NCBI RefSeq assembly: GCF_003332825.1
Contig: NZ_QIRF01000003.1
Location: 1 to 64,000, forward strand
Direction: 5' to 3'
DNA length: 64,000 bases
From: Dyella sp. C9
GTDB taxonomy: Bacteria > Pseudomonadota > Gammaproteobacteria > Xanthomonadales > Rhodanobacteraceae
The notes under the pieces are model-generated. The model ran no database searches. It was not told the DNA's origin and saw only the letters and a program-made list of their open reading frames with translations. The translations under genes were made by a program, and so were the position numbers. This document shows, piece after piece, positions 1 to 10,675 of the stretch. The number at the start of each line of letters is the position of its first letter. The stretch's first letter is position 1.

Positions 1-49
1 GTGTAAAATCGACAGGCGGAAGACACCGGCGGGATCCTGGGGGTGGGGA

Positions 50-90
50 TTGTGGAAATTATAGTCGTAACTATACGATAGCTATAACTA
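50..90 (+). promoter_or_regulatory. possible promoter and operator dyads of the sugar-kinase operon
   Basis: This AT-rich island sits in an otherwise GC-rich window edge, just ahead of the kinase gene. It holds TAGT-CGTA-ACTA (62-73) and the perfect palindrome ATAGCTAT (78-85). A weak sigma-70 match is possible: TTGTGG (50-55) and TATACG (72-77), spacer 16. Catabolic operons often carry repressor operators here, but no regulator gene is visible within the window, so the operator reading is inference. Confidence 0.3.
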
Positions 91-111
91 CCTTCTTTAG
101 GCCCGTTCCAC

Positions 112-1740
112 ATGCCAGTTGCTGTGCAGGCCGCTTCATCCCGCTTGGTCGATCCCCTGGTGCTGGCCGTCGACCTGGGTACCTCGGGCTGCAAATGCGC
201 GCTGGTGGGGTTGGACGGACAGGTGCATGGCTGGTCGTTTCGCGCGGTGCCGCTGCACCTGATCGGCGACACCGGGGTGGAGCAGGACCCGCAGGACTGG
301 TGGAAGGCCTTCCTCGATGCGGCCCAGGAGCTTTTGGCCCCGGATGCCGGCCTGCGTCGCCGGGTGGTCGCGGTGTGCTGCTCCTCGTTCGGCGAATGCA
401 CCATCCCGGTGGACCGCGAAGGCAACGTGCTATCGCGCGCCATCCTGTGGCTGGACATGCGTGGTGCGCAGGCCATCCGTCGCCGTGCGCGCAGCGGCTT
501 GCTGAACATCCAGGGGTACGGGCCGCTCAAGCTGGCGCGCTGGCTGCGCCTCACCGGCGGTGCGCCGTCGCTGTCGGGCAAGGATTCGGCCGGTCATATG
601 GCGTGGCTGCATGATCACCATCCGGCACTGGTCGAGCGCACGCACAAGTTCCTCAACGCGCTGGACTTCATGAACCTGCGCCTGACCGGGCGCTTCTGTT
701 CCACCCACGATTCAGCGCTCACCACCTGGGCCACCGACAATCGCGACCTGCGCCGCGTGCGCTACGACGACGGGCTGCTCCGCGCGCTGGGACTCGATCG
801 CGACAAGCTGCCGGACATGGTGCATTCCACCGAGGTGATCGGCACGCTCGCGCCGGTGGTGGCCGAAGTGCTGGGCCTGGCGCGCGATACGCGCGTGGTG
901 GCCGGTTCGGTGGACAACTCCGCGGCGGCGGTGGGGGCGGGCACCGTGCGCGACGGCGAGATGCACCTGTACCTGGGCACGTCGTCGTGGCTGGGCGCGC
1001 ATGTGCCGGCCAAGCGCACCGACATTGGCGCCTTCGTGGCCTCGCTGCCCTGCGCGCTGAAGGATCGCTACCTCGCGATGGCCATGCAGTCGGCTGCATG
1101 CAGCAACCTGGCGTTCCTGCGCGACCGCATCCTCTTCCATCCCGACGAGCTGCTCAGCGATGACATGCGTCCGGACGTCTACCAGGTGCTCGATCGCATT
1201 GCCGATCGCGTGCCCGCCGGTGCGCGTGGCCTGATCTACACGCCGTGGCTGTTCGGCGAGCGCACGCCAGTGGACGACAAGACCCTGCGTGCGGGCTTGT
1301 TCAACCTCTCGCCGGAACACACGCGCGAGGATGTCATCCGCGCCTTCCTCGAAGGGGTAGCCCTGAACACGCGCTGGATGCTGGAGCCGATGCTGCGCTT
1401 CGTGCGCGGGCATCGTGGCGACACGCTCACCGTGGTGGGGGGCGGCGGTCAGTCGGACGTGTGGTGCCAGATGCTGGCCGATGTCACTGGCATGGCGGTG
1501 CGTCAACCGGTGGCGCCGATCCAGGCCAACGCGCTGGGCGCGGCCTTCATCGCGGGGGTGGGCCTGGGCGAGATGGATTATGCCGATGTGCCTGAGCGCT
1601 GCAGGCAACGGCAACTGTTCGAGCCGCGCGCGTCCATGTGCGGACTGTACGACGAGCGCTTCGATACCTTCAGGGAACTGCATCGGCGACTGGCGCCGAT
1701 GTATCGCCGCATCAACCGCCATCGGGAAGTCACGGCATGA
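112..1740 (+). CDS. FGGY-family carbohydrate kinase (xylulokinase-like)
   Basis: This 542-residue protein has the FGGY kinase layout. The N-terminal phosphate-binding motif LAVDLGTSGCK lies at residues 18-28, the likely catalytic Asp is in GSVDNSAA near residue 268, and the C-terminal Gly-rich motif GGGGQSDVW is near residue 442. Family members phosphorylate ketoses or polyols with ATP in the cytoplasm; length and motifs are closest to xylulokinases, but the substrate cannot be read from sequence. It heads a five-gene operon: its stop overlaps the next start in an ATGA. No good Shine-Dalgarno precedes the ATG, so a start a few codons downstream is possible. The pairing with a class II aldolase suggests a ketose is phosphorylated and then cleaved, as in fuculose or ribulose use. 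Confidence 0.85.
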   Translation: MPVAVQAASSRLVDPLVLAVDLGTSGCKCALVGLDGQVHGWSFRAVPLHLIGDTGVEQDPQDWWKAFLDAAQELLAPDAGLRRRVVAVCCSSFGECTIPVDREGNVLSRAILWLDMRGAQAIRRRARSGLLNIQGYGPLKLARWLRLTGGAPSLSGKDSAGHMAWLHDHHPALVERTHKFLNALDFMNLRLTGRFCSTHDSALTTWATDNRDLRRVRYDDGLLRALGLDRDKLPDMVHSTEVIGTLAPVVAEVLGLARDTRVVAGSVDNSAAAVGAGTVRDGEMHLYLGTSSWLGAHVPAKRTDIGAFVASLPCALKDRYLAMAMQSAACSNLAFLRDRILFHPDELLSDDMRPDVYQVLDRIADRVPAGARGLIYTPWLFGERTPVDDKTLRAGLFNLSPEHTREDVIRAFLEGVALNTRWMLEPMLRFVRGHRGDTLTVVGGGGQSDVWCQMLADVTGMAVRQPVAPIQANALGAAFIAGVGLGEMDYADVPERCRQRQLFEPRASMCGLYDERFDTFRELHRRLAPMYRRINRHREVTA

Positions 1741-2398
1741 GATTCCAGTCCGCACGACAACGCGTGGTGGAGGTCAGTCGTGCGCTGGCCGACCGCGGCT
1801 ATTTCGCCGCCACCGGCGGCAACCTGGCCTTGCGGGTGGACGACGAGCACATCGTGGTGACGCCCTCGGCGACCGATTACCAGGTGATGGAAGCCGCCGA
1901 CGTCTGCGTGCTGCGGCTGGCCGATCTCGCGCGGGTGGATGGCGAGCGCAAGCCCTCGGTGGAATCGGGCATGCATGCGCAGGTGTTGCGTGCGCGCGGC
2001 GACTGCCACGCCAGCGTGCATACCCACCAGCCGGCGGCCAGCGCCTGCACCCTGCTGGGTCGTGCGCTGCAGGTCGACGATCCGGCCCAGCGCGAGCTGT
2101 TGGGGCCCGAAGTGCCGCTGGTGGGTTACGCGCCGTCGGGAACACGCTGGCTGTCGGGCAAGCTCGCGCGTGCGCTGCGCCCCGACGTGCACGCCTATCT
2201 GCTGCGCACCCACGGCGCCATCTGTTGCGGGACCACCCTGGAAAACGCGCTGCGGGTGCTGGTCGCGCTGGAATCGCTGGCACTGGAACAACTGCGTGCG
2301 CGCATCGGTGCGCGCCTTGCCGGCCAGCGCGCGCCGGACCCGGCGCTGCAGCGCCTGCTTGCCACCCTTGAAACCCATCCTGTGCAGGACGTCATTGC

Positions 2399-2402
<4 letters not shown>
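1737..2402 (+). CDS. class II aldolase/adducin-family protein
   Basis: This 221-residue protein spans a single class II aldolase domain of normal length (fuculose-phosphate aldolase and ribulose-phosphate 4-epimerase type). The expected catalytic and metal residues are present: Glu76 in PSVESGMH, the zinc ligands His95 and His97 in VHTHQ, and His159 in RTHG. These enzymes cleave or epimerise sugar phosphates through a zinc-bound enediolate. The ATG at 1737 overlaps the kinase stop (ATGA) and the gene's own stop overlaps the next start in the same way, so expression is coupled. An earlier in-frame start at 1638 lies inside the kinase and is not needed. It probably splits the phosphorylated product of the upstream kinase; substrate unknown. 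Confidence 0.85.
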
Positions 2403-3873
<1,471 letters not shown>

Positions 3874-3874
<1 letters not shown>

Positions 3875-4512
3875 TGCCCATGGACCTGATGCGTCAACTC
3901 AGCGACGTACGTGGCCGCCTGCATGCCCATCACCTGCTTGGGGAAGGCGGCAGTGTTTCGCTGCGCGTGCCGGGCAAGGCGCTGATGCTGTGGTGCGCCG
4001 CGCACGGCGGTGAACCGCAGGCCATGGAGCTGGGCGAAGCACAAGGCGACGCCGCGTTGCACGCGGCCGTTTATCTGGGGCGCGCCGACGCGGGCGCAGT
4101 GGCGCTGGGTGGGGGCGACTTTACCCGCGTGCTGGGTGGCTTCGGTGGCGACCTGCCGCAGGTGTTCGACGAGCAGGCCCGGCACCTGGGGCGCACGGCC
4201 ACACCGCTGCCGGCGGTCAATGGTGCGTTGGCCGACGAGGCGCGCCGTTGCCTTGCCACTGGCGGTAACCTGTGGATCTGCGCGCAGCGTGTCCTGGTGC
4301 TGGGGACCACCGCGCAACGCCTTGTGCTGAACGCGGAGCTGGCGGAGAAGTGTGCCAAGGCCTACGTATTGGCAGCCGGCACGGGCGCGCGGGTGGACAC
4401 CTTGCCGTGGTGGGTGTGCCATATAGCCAACGGTCGCCTGCGCAAGGACCAGCGTCGCGCGGCGGAGCACTTCGCGCGCGGCGAACTGCCCGATGAATCG
4501 AACGGCTACTGA
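3874..4512 (+). CDS. class II aldolase-like protein lacking zinc ligands
   Basis: This ~212-residue protein aligns by eye with the class II aldolase two genes upstream. It keeps the opening region (GEGGSVSLRVPG against the aldolase's TGGNLALRV), the LHAAVYLGRADAG stretch against MHAQVLRARGD, and ARHLG. The metal site is gone: the HxH zinc pair is replaced by VALGGG and the late zinc His region by LWICAQRV. It is therefore probably a non-catalytic paralogue, perhaps a partner or regulator of the true aldolase. The start is ambiguous: GTG 3871, ATG 3874 (overlapping the previous stop as TGATG, preferred) or ATG 3880. It lies immediately before the permease gene. The family reading is inference from pattern and context. 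Confidence 0.55.
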
Positions 4513-4520
4513 GGGGAGCC

Positions 4521-5708
4521 ATGCACGATTCCACGACACCTGCGTCTGCCGTCTTCAGCCGCGCCGAGATCGCCGCAGCCCTGTTGTTGGGTTGCGTGGC
4601 GCTGATGATGCTGGGCCTGCAACCGGTATTGCTGGGCGAGCTGGTCAATCGCCAGCGCATCACGCTGGAGGGCGTGGGCGTGGTGGCGATGGGCGAGATC
4701 TTCGCGCTGGGGGTGGGGGTGATCCTCGCCGAGAAACTGTTGCCGTTGGGCCGGCTGCGCGAAACCGCCGCCTGCGCCAGCGTGCTGCTGGCCGGCACCA
4801 ACGTGCTGACGCTGGTCGCCAAGGGTGACCTGGCCTGCACGCTGGTGCGATTGCTGGCGGGCCTGCTGGCGGCGGCGCTGTTCTGGATCACCACCATGGT
4901 GATCGTGCGCTCGGCCAAGCCGGATCGGCTGGCCGGCATCTTCCTCACCCTGCAGACGGCCGTGCAGGCGGTGGTGGCCTTGTGGCTGGCACGCTGGCTG
5001 ATGCCCGCGCTGGGCTGGCAGGCGGGGTTTGTCGCGGTGGCGGCGTTGTCGCTGCTGCCGCTCACCGTGCTGCACCGGATTCCGTTGCAGCTGGGCCTGC
5101 ATGCGGAAGCAGTGAAGGCATCGGTGGTGTCGTGGCGCGGTACGTTTGCGCTGCTGGTGCCGTTTGCGCAGATGTGCGCGGTGGGCACGTTGTGGGCGTA
5201 CCTCGCTCCCCTGGGGCAGGCGGCGGGCTTCAGTCCGAACAGCGCGCAGGTGCTGGTGTCGCTGGTGCTGTTCATGCAGCTGGTCGGCGGCAGCGTGGCT
5301 TCGGCTGCGGTGCGCTGGTGGCGTGCCCCGGTCACGCTGGCGATGGGTGTGGTGTTGTTCGCGGCGATCGGCCTCGTGATGCATGGCCTGCCGGTGGGCC
5401 GGCTCGGCGCATTCACCGCGTTATGTGGCGTGTTCGGCTTTGGATGGCTATTCCTTATGCCGTTCCATATCCGCCTGGCCTTCGATGTCGACCCACAGGG
5501 CAGGGTGGCCTTGCTGGTGCCGGCGGCGCAGTTGCTGGGCAGTGCATTCGGCCCGCTCAGCGCCTCGTTCAGCGTGAACGGCGATCAGGTAGGGCGTGTG
5601 CCGCTGGTGGCGACGGGGTTCGCGTTGCTGGTGGGCGTATCCCTGCTGGCGCTGCGCCTGCGTGCACCGGCTTCGGCGCTGCGGCCCAGTGGTGCCAGGC
5701 CGGAGTGA
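4521..5708 (+). CDS. MFS permease of the sugar operon
   Basis: This 395-residue protein is made almost entirely of hydrophobic segments, consistent with 12 transmembrane helices of a major facilitator superfamily carrier in the inner membrane. Charged cytoplasmic connectors such as RSAKPDRLAG, after the fifth helix or so, resemble the mid-protein loops of the family. The start is supported by a GAGGGGAG ribosome site just upstream of ATG 4521, eight bases after the previous stop. As the last gene of the kinase-aldolase-aminomutase operon it probably imports the substrate. It could also be an exporter; the sequence does not say which sugar or acid it carries. Confidence 0.75.
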   Translation: MHDSTTPASAVFSRAEIAAALLLGCVALMMLGLQPVLLGELVNRQRITLEGVGVVAMGEIFALGVGVILAEKLLPLGRLRETAACASVLLAGTNVLTLVAKGDLACTLVRLLAGLLAAALFWITTMVIVRSAKPDRLAGIFLTLQTAVQAVVALWLARWLMPALGWQAGFVAVAALSLLPLTVLHRIPLQLGLHAEAVKASVVSWRGTFALLVPFAQMCAVGTLWAYLAPLGQAAGFSPNSAQVLVSLVLFMQLVGGSVASAAVRWWRAPVTLAMGVVLFAAIGLVMHGLPVGRLGAFTALCGVFGFGWLFLMPFHIRLAFDVDPQGRVALLVPAAQLLGSAFGPLSASFSVNGDQVGRVPLVATGFALLVGVSLLALRLRAPASALRPSGARPE

Positions 5709-5735
5709 CGGCGACCTGGGCGCTCGTGCCGGAGC

Positions 5736-5761
5736 GCGGAGCGTTGCAGTGAACGCTCCGC
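5736..5761. terminator. hairpin between convergent MFS and serA genes
   Basis: A perfect 10-bp stem, GCGGAGCGTT (5736-5745) and AACGCTCCGC (5752-5761), with a GCAGTG loop lies in the 66-bp gap between the convergent permease and serA genes. There is no long U-run on either side, so it may be a weak bidirectional terminator or an mRNA end stabiliser. Confidence 0.5.
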
Positions 5762-5774
5762 TTCCAGATCGGCG

Positions 5775-7007
5775 TCAATACAACACGCGGCTGCGCAGCG
5801 TGCCCGGGATGGTAGCGAGCTGGTCCTTGAGCTGCGCCGACTGCTTTTCGTCGGCCGCCACGTCGATCACCACGTAGCCCACTTCGCTGTCGGTCTGCAG
5901 GAACTGCGCGTCGATGTTGATGTTGCCGGAGGAGAACAGCTCGTTGATGCGCGAGAGCATGCCCGGAACGTTTCGGTGGATGTGCAGCAGGCGACGGCTG
6001 CGCGGGTGCTCGGGCAGCGACACCTCGGGGAAGTTCACCGCCGACAGGGTGGAGCCGTTGTCGCTGTAGCGCACCAGCTTGCTCGCCACCTCGATGCCGA
6101 TGTTGTCCTGCGCCTCTAGCGTGCTGCCACCGATGTGCGGGGTGAGGATCACGTTGTCCAGGCCGAGCAGCGGCGAGACGAAGGCATCGTCATTGCCCTT
6201 GGGCTCCACCGGGAACACATCCACCGCCGCACCGGCGAGATGATTGCCACGCAGCGAGGCGGCGAGTGCGTCGATGTCCACCACGGTGCCACGCGAGGCA
6301 TTGATCAGCATCGAGCCCTTGCGCATGCGGGCCAGTTCCGGTGTGCCGATCATCAGCTTGGTGGAAGGCGTCTCCGGCACGTGCAGGGTCACCACGTCGG
6401 CGCGTTCGAGCAGGTCCTCGAGGCTGTCGGCAGCGCGCGCGTTGCCCAGCGAAAGCTTGGACTCGATGTCGTGGAAGATCACCCGCATGCCTAGGCTCTC
6501 GGCCAGCACGCCGACCTGGGTGCCGATATGGCCATAGCCGACGATGCCCAGCACCTTGTCGCGGGCCTCGAAACTGCCTGCCGCCGACTTGGTCCAGCCC
6601 CCGCGATGGCACAGCGCATTCTTCTGGGGAATGCCGCGCAGCAGCATGATGGTTTCAGCAATAACCAATTCGGCCACGCTGCGCGTGTTGGAATAGGGCG
6701 CGTTGAACACCGGCACGCCGAGCAGGCGGGCCGCGGACAGATCGACCTGGTTGGTGCCGATGCAGAAGCAGCCCACGGCGATCAGCCGCTTGGCCTGCTG
6801 CAGCACCTCGTCGGTGAGCTGGGTGCGCGAGCGGATGCCCACGATATGGGCATCGGCGATACGGGCCTTCAGCTCGGCCTCCGGCAGTGCCTTCTCGTGG
6901 AATTCGATCTGGCTGTAGCCGGCGCGGTGAAAGGCCTCCACCGCGCTGCGGCTGACGCCTTCCAGCAGGAGCACCTTGATGTCTTGTTTCGGGAACGAGG
7001 TCTTCAT
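5775..7007 (-). CDS. serA: D-3-phosphoglycerate dehydrogenase
   Basis: This 410-residue protein, the same length as the Escherichia coli enzyme, oxidises 3-phosphoglycerate with NAD to open serine biosynthesis. It shows the NAD-binding GIVGYGHIGTQVG, the active-site Arg in NASRGTVVD, the catalytic His in LTPHIGGST, and a C-terminal ACT domain starting at about LLHIHRNVPGML that in relatives binds serine for feedback control. ATG 7007 was chosen because a longer frame running up to 7172 has no family match. SerA enzymes also reduce 2-oxoglutarate to D-2-hydroxyglutarate, which fits the divergent neighbour. An inverted repeat lies 11 bases upstream of its start. Confidence 0.95.
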   Translation of the reverse strand: MKTSFPKQDIKVLLLEGVSRSAVEAFHRAGYSQIEFHEKALPEAELKARIADAHIVGIRSRTQLTDEVLQQAKRLIAVGCFCIGTNQVDLSAARLLGVPVFNAPYSNTRSVAELVIAETIMLLRGIPQKNALCHRGGWTKSAAGSFEARDKVLGIVGYGHIGTQVGVLAESLGMRVIFHDIESKLSLGNARAADSLEDLLERADVVTLHVPETPSTKLMIGTPELARMRKGSMLINASRGTVVDIDALAASLRGNHLAGAAVDVFPVEPKGNDDAFVSPLLGLDNVILTPHIGGSTLEAQDNIGIEVASKLVRYSDNGSTLSAVNFPEVSLPEHPRSRRLLHIHRNVPGMLSRINELFSSGNINIDAQFLQTDSEVGYVVIDVAADEKQSAQLKDQLATIPGTLRSRVLY

Positions 7008-7017
7008 GGCCGTGGCA

Positions 7018-7040
7018 GTGGGAAGAACGTTCCCACTATG
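7018..7040 (-). promoter_or_regulatory. serA start-site dyad and extended -10
   Basis: The 7-bp inverted repeat GTGGGAA-GAACG-TTCCCAC (7018-7036) lies between serA and the divergent flavoprotein gene. On the minus strand an extended -10, TGGCATAGT (hexamer at 7040-7035), would place the serA transcript start near 7028, inside the dyad. A repressor or attenuator overlapping the start site is a plausible reading; no trans factor is identified. Confidence 0.45.
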
Positions 7041-7128
7041 CCAGACCTTGGGGCGAATTTGCGGCGTCGCAGCACTGGACGTTGCGGCCCGGCGCTGGCA
7101 GGCTGGAGGACCAACCCGGGGTGCTTCC

Positions 7129-8511
7129 ATGACTGATGCCCGTCTGGCCGAACTGGCCGACCGCCTTCCCAATCTGCGCCTGCTGACCGATCCGGCCGAC
7201 CTGGAGCACTACGGTCGCGACTGGACCCGCCGATGGACGCCTAAACCGCTAGCCGTCGTTTTGCCCGGCGATGTGGCCGAGGTGCAGGTCATCGTGCGCT
7301 GGGCCAATGCCTATGGCGTGGCGCTGGTGCCGTCGGGTGGCCGCACCGGACTCTCGGGTGGCGCGGTGGCGGCGAATGGCGAGTTGGTGCTGAGCCTGGA
7401 GCGCATGAACCGCGTGCTGGGCTTCGATGCGGTGGACCGCACGCTCAGCGTGCAGGCCGGCATGACCCTGCACGCCGTGCACGAGGCGGCGCAATCCCAC
7501 GGTCTCATCTACCCGGTGGATTTCGCGGCGCGCGGCTCCTGCTCCATCGGCGGCAATATCGCCACCAATGCCGGCGGCATCCGCGTGATCCGCTACGGCA
7601 ATACCCGCGAATGGATCGCCGGGCTTACCGTGGTGGCCGGCAACGGTGAGCTGCTTCAGCTCAACCGCGGGCTGATCAAGAACTCCAGCGGCTACGACCT
7701 GCGCCATCTGCTGATCGGTTCGGAGGGTACGCTGGGCGTGGTGGTGGAGGCGACGCTGCGCCTTACCGATCCGCCGCCGCCTTCGCAGGTGATGCTGCTG
7801 GCGCTCCCGAACATGGACGCGCTGATGGAGGTATTCGGGCTGTTCCGCTCACGCCTCAACCTGCAGGCCTTTGAGTTCTTCACCGACGTGGCACTGAAGC
7901 ACGTGCTGGCGCATGGCGCGCAGCGTGCCATCGAAGGCGAGCATCCGTACTACGTGGTAACCGAATTCGATGCCGACGAGGCGGCGCAGGACGCGGCACT
8001 GGCGGCCTTCGAGCAGGGTGTGGACCGGGGCTGGATCAGCGACGGCGTGATCGCGCAGAGCGAGGCGCAGGCGGCGGCGCTGTGGCGGCTGCGCGAGGGC
8101 ATCACCGAGAGCCTGGCGCCGCATCGGCCGTACAAGAACGACATCTCGTTGCGCATCAGCGCGCTGCCGCTGTTCCTGCACGAGATCCATCAGCTGCTGG
8201 GACGCGAGTACCCGCATTTTGAGGTGGTGTGGTTCGGCCACATCGGCGACGGCAACCTGCATATCAACGTGCTGCGTCCCGAAGCCTTGTCCGATGAGGA
8301 TTTCATCGCGCAATGCGAGCACGTCACCAAGCTGTTGGCGGCCACGCTGGAGCGTCATGGCGGCAGCATTTCGGCCGAGCACGGCATTGGCCTGGTCAAG
8401 CGCGCCTACCTGCGAAGCACGCGCAGCGAAGCGGAGATTGCCCTGATGCGCGGCGTGCGCCAGGTGTTCGATCCCAAGGGGCTGCTGAATCCGGGCAAGT
8501 TGTTCGGCTGA
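7129..8511 (+). CDS. FAD-linked dehydrogenase, probable D-2-hydroxyglutarate dehydrogenase
   Basis: This 460-residue flavoprotein belongs to the FAD-linked oxidase (GlcD, D-lactate dehydrogenase, D2HGDH) family. The N-terminal FAD domain shows PSGGRTGLSGG and GGNIATNAGG; the C-terminal substrate cap has the metal-site motif GHIGDGNLHINV and a late AEHGIG. Such enzymes oxidise D-2-hydroxy acids and pass electrons to the electron-transfer flavoprotein or quinone pool. In Pseudomonas a D-2-hydroxyglutarate dehydrogenase works with SerA, removing the D-2-hydroxyglutarate that SerA makes, and the divergent serA here supports that role. D-lactate or glycolate dehydrogenase is the alternative. ATG 7129 was picked by family alignment; the nearest purine-rich site (GGAGGA) lies rather far, about 18 bases upstream. 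Confidence 0.8.
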   Translation: MTDARLAELADRLPNLRLLTDPADLEHYGRDWTRRWTPKPLAVVLPGDVAEVQVIVRWANAYGVALVPSGGRTGLSGGAVAANGELVLSLERMNRVLGFDAVDRTLSVQAGMTLHAVHEAAQSHGLIYPVDFAARGSCSIGGNIATNAGGIRVIRYGNTREWIAGLTVVAGNGELLQLNRGLIKNSSGYDLRHLLIGSEGTLGVVVEATLRLTDPPPPSQVMLLALPNMDALMEVFGLFRSRLNLQAFEFFTDVALKHVLAHGAQRAIEGEHPYYVVTEFDADEAAQDAALAAFEQGVDRGWISDGVIAQSEAQAAALWRLREGITESLAPHRPYKNDISLRISALPLFLHEIHQLLGREYPHFEVVWFGHIGDGNLHINVLRPEALSDEDFIAQCEHVTKLLAATLERHGGSISAEHGIGLVKRAYLRSTRSEAEIALMRGVRQVFDPKGLLNPGKLFG

Positions 8512-8581
8512 GTCGCGCTAAGGCGGAACTAAGACCGCGCAGGCAAGCTGGAGAGACCTGTCCACGGATGATTCCCGCGCC

Positions 8582-9613
8582 ATGTCACGCCCACTGCAGC
8601 ACGCACTTTGCCTTGCCCTGCTCACCCTCGCCGCGCCGCATGCCCTGGCTTCGACGCCCATGGCCGACTACCGCGTACTCTCGCGCCTGTCGCTGGGGGG
8701 CGAGGGTGGTTGGGATTACCTCAGCTTCGATGCGCAGCGCCGGCATCTGTTCGTGACACGGGGCAATCGCGTCGAAGTGGTCGCTGTGGACCAGCACAAG
8801 CACATCGCGACCATCCCGGGTACGCAGGGCGTGCATGGCATCGCCATCGACCAGGCGGCGCATCGCGGTTATGCCAGTGATGGACTGAGCGCCTCGGTGA
8901 CCGTGTTCGACCTCGACACACTGGCGGTGGTAACCACCATCGGCGGTACGGGCGAGAAGCCGGATGCGATTCTCTACGATGCCGCTTCGCATCACGTGCT
9001 CACCTTCAACGGCAAGGGTCACTCGTTCAGCGTGATCGATCCGGTGCAGAACGTCGTGATCCACACCGTGGCCCTGCCTGGCAAGCCCGAGTTCGCAGCC
9101 AGCGATGAACAGGGCCATGTCTACGTGAACCTGGAGGATCGGGCCGAGCTGGTTCAGATCGACAGCCTGCATGACAGCGTGCTGGCCCAGTGGAGCCTGG
9201 GCAGCTGCCAGTCGCCGACGGGGTTGGCCATCGACCGCCGGCACCATCGCCTGTTCTCGGTATGCGACAACCAGCAGATGGCGGTGACCGACGCGGAGCA
9301 TGGCCGCGTGGTGGCCAACGTGCCGATCGGCGAGGGTCCGGATGCGGTGGTGTTCGACGAGGCCGCGGCCATGGTGTACAGCTCCAATGGCGAAAGCGGC
9401 GACATCAGCGTGGTGCACCAGGACGACGCGGATCACTATCGCGTCGTCCAGACCATCAGCACGCAGCCCAGCGCGCGCACGCTGGTGCTCGATCCCAGGC
9501 TGCACCGGCTGTACCTGTCGGCGGTGCAGTGGGCCACCCCGCCGGGAGGAGACGGGGCCAAGCCGTCGGCGGTTCCCGGCAGCTTTACCGTGCTGACCGT
9601 GGGCAGCCCCTGA
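8582..9613 (+). CDS. secreted YncE-like beta-propeller protein
   Basis: This 343-residue protein starts with a signal peptide (hydrophobic stretch about residues 8-22, likely cleavage after HALAS) and continues as repeated beta-propeller blades with recurring patterns such as VTVFDLDTLAVV, FSVIDPVQNVV and DAVVFDEAAAMV, typical of the YVTN/YncE family. It is likely periplasmic. Family members are mostly of unknown function, sometimes binding DNA or surface ligands. There is no enzyme motif. It stands alone, 70 bp after the flavoprotein gene and 63 bp before the peptidase gene, both on the same strand. Confidence 0.7.
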   Translation: MSRPLQHALCLALLTLAAPHALASTPMADYRVLSRLSLGGEGGWDYLSFDAQRRHLFVTRGNRVEVVAVDQHKHIATIPGTQGVHGIAIDQAAHRGYASDGLSASVTVFDLDTLAVVTTIGGTGEKPDAILYDAASHHVLTFNGKGHSFSVIDPVQNVVIHTVALPGKPEFAASDEQGHVYVNLEDRAELVQIDSLHDSVLAQWSLGSCQSPTGLAIDRRHHRLFSVCDNQQMAVTDAEHGRVVANVPIGEGPDAVVFDEAAAMVYSSNGESGDISVVHQDDADHYRVVQTISTQPSARTLVLDPRLHRLYLSAVQWATPPGGDGAKPSAVPGSFTVLTVGSP

Positions 9614-10636
<1,023 letters not shown>

Positions 10637-10643
10637 TCAGGAG

Positions 10644-10665
10644 GGCGGGGCATCCTGGCCCCGCC
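10644..10665. terminator. hairpin between convergent pip and EAL-GGDEF genes
   Basis: An 8-bp GC stem, GGCGGGGC (10644-10651) and GCCCCGCC (10658-10665), lies between two convergent stop codons. It lacks a U-run, so it is at best a weak bidirectional terminator. Confidence 0.4.
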
Positions 10666-10675
10666 GTGCAACCGC

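Noticed and set aside
112..1740. Glycerol kinase assignment for the first gene
   Set aside because: The motif set and the class II aldolase neighbour favour a ketose kinase; glpF, glpD or other glycerol genes are absent.
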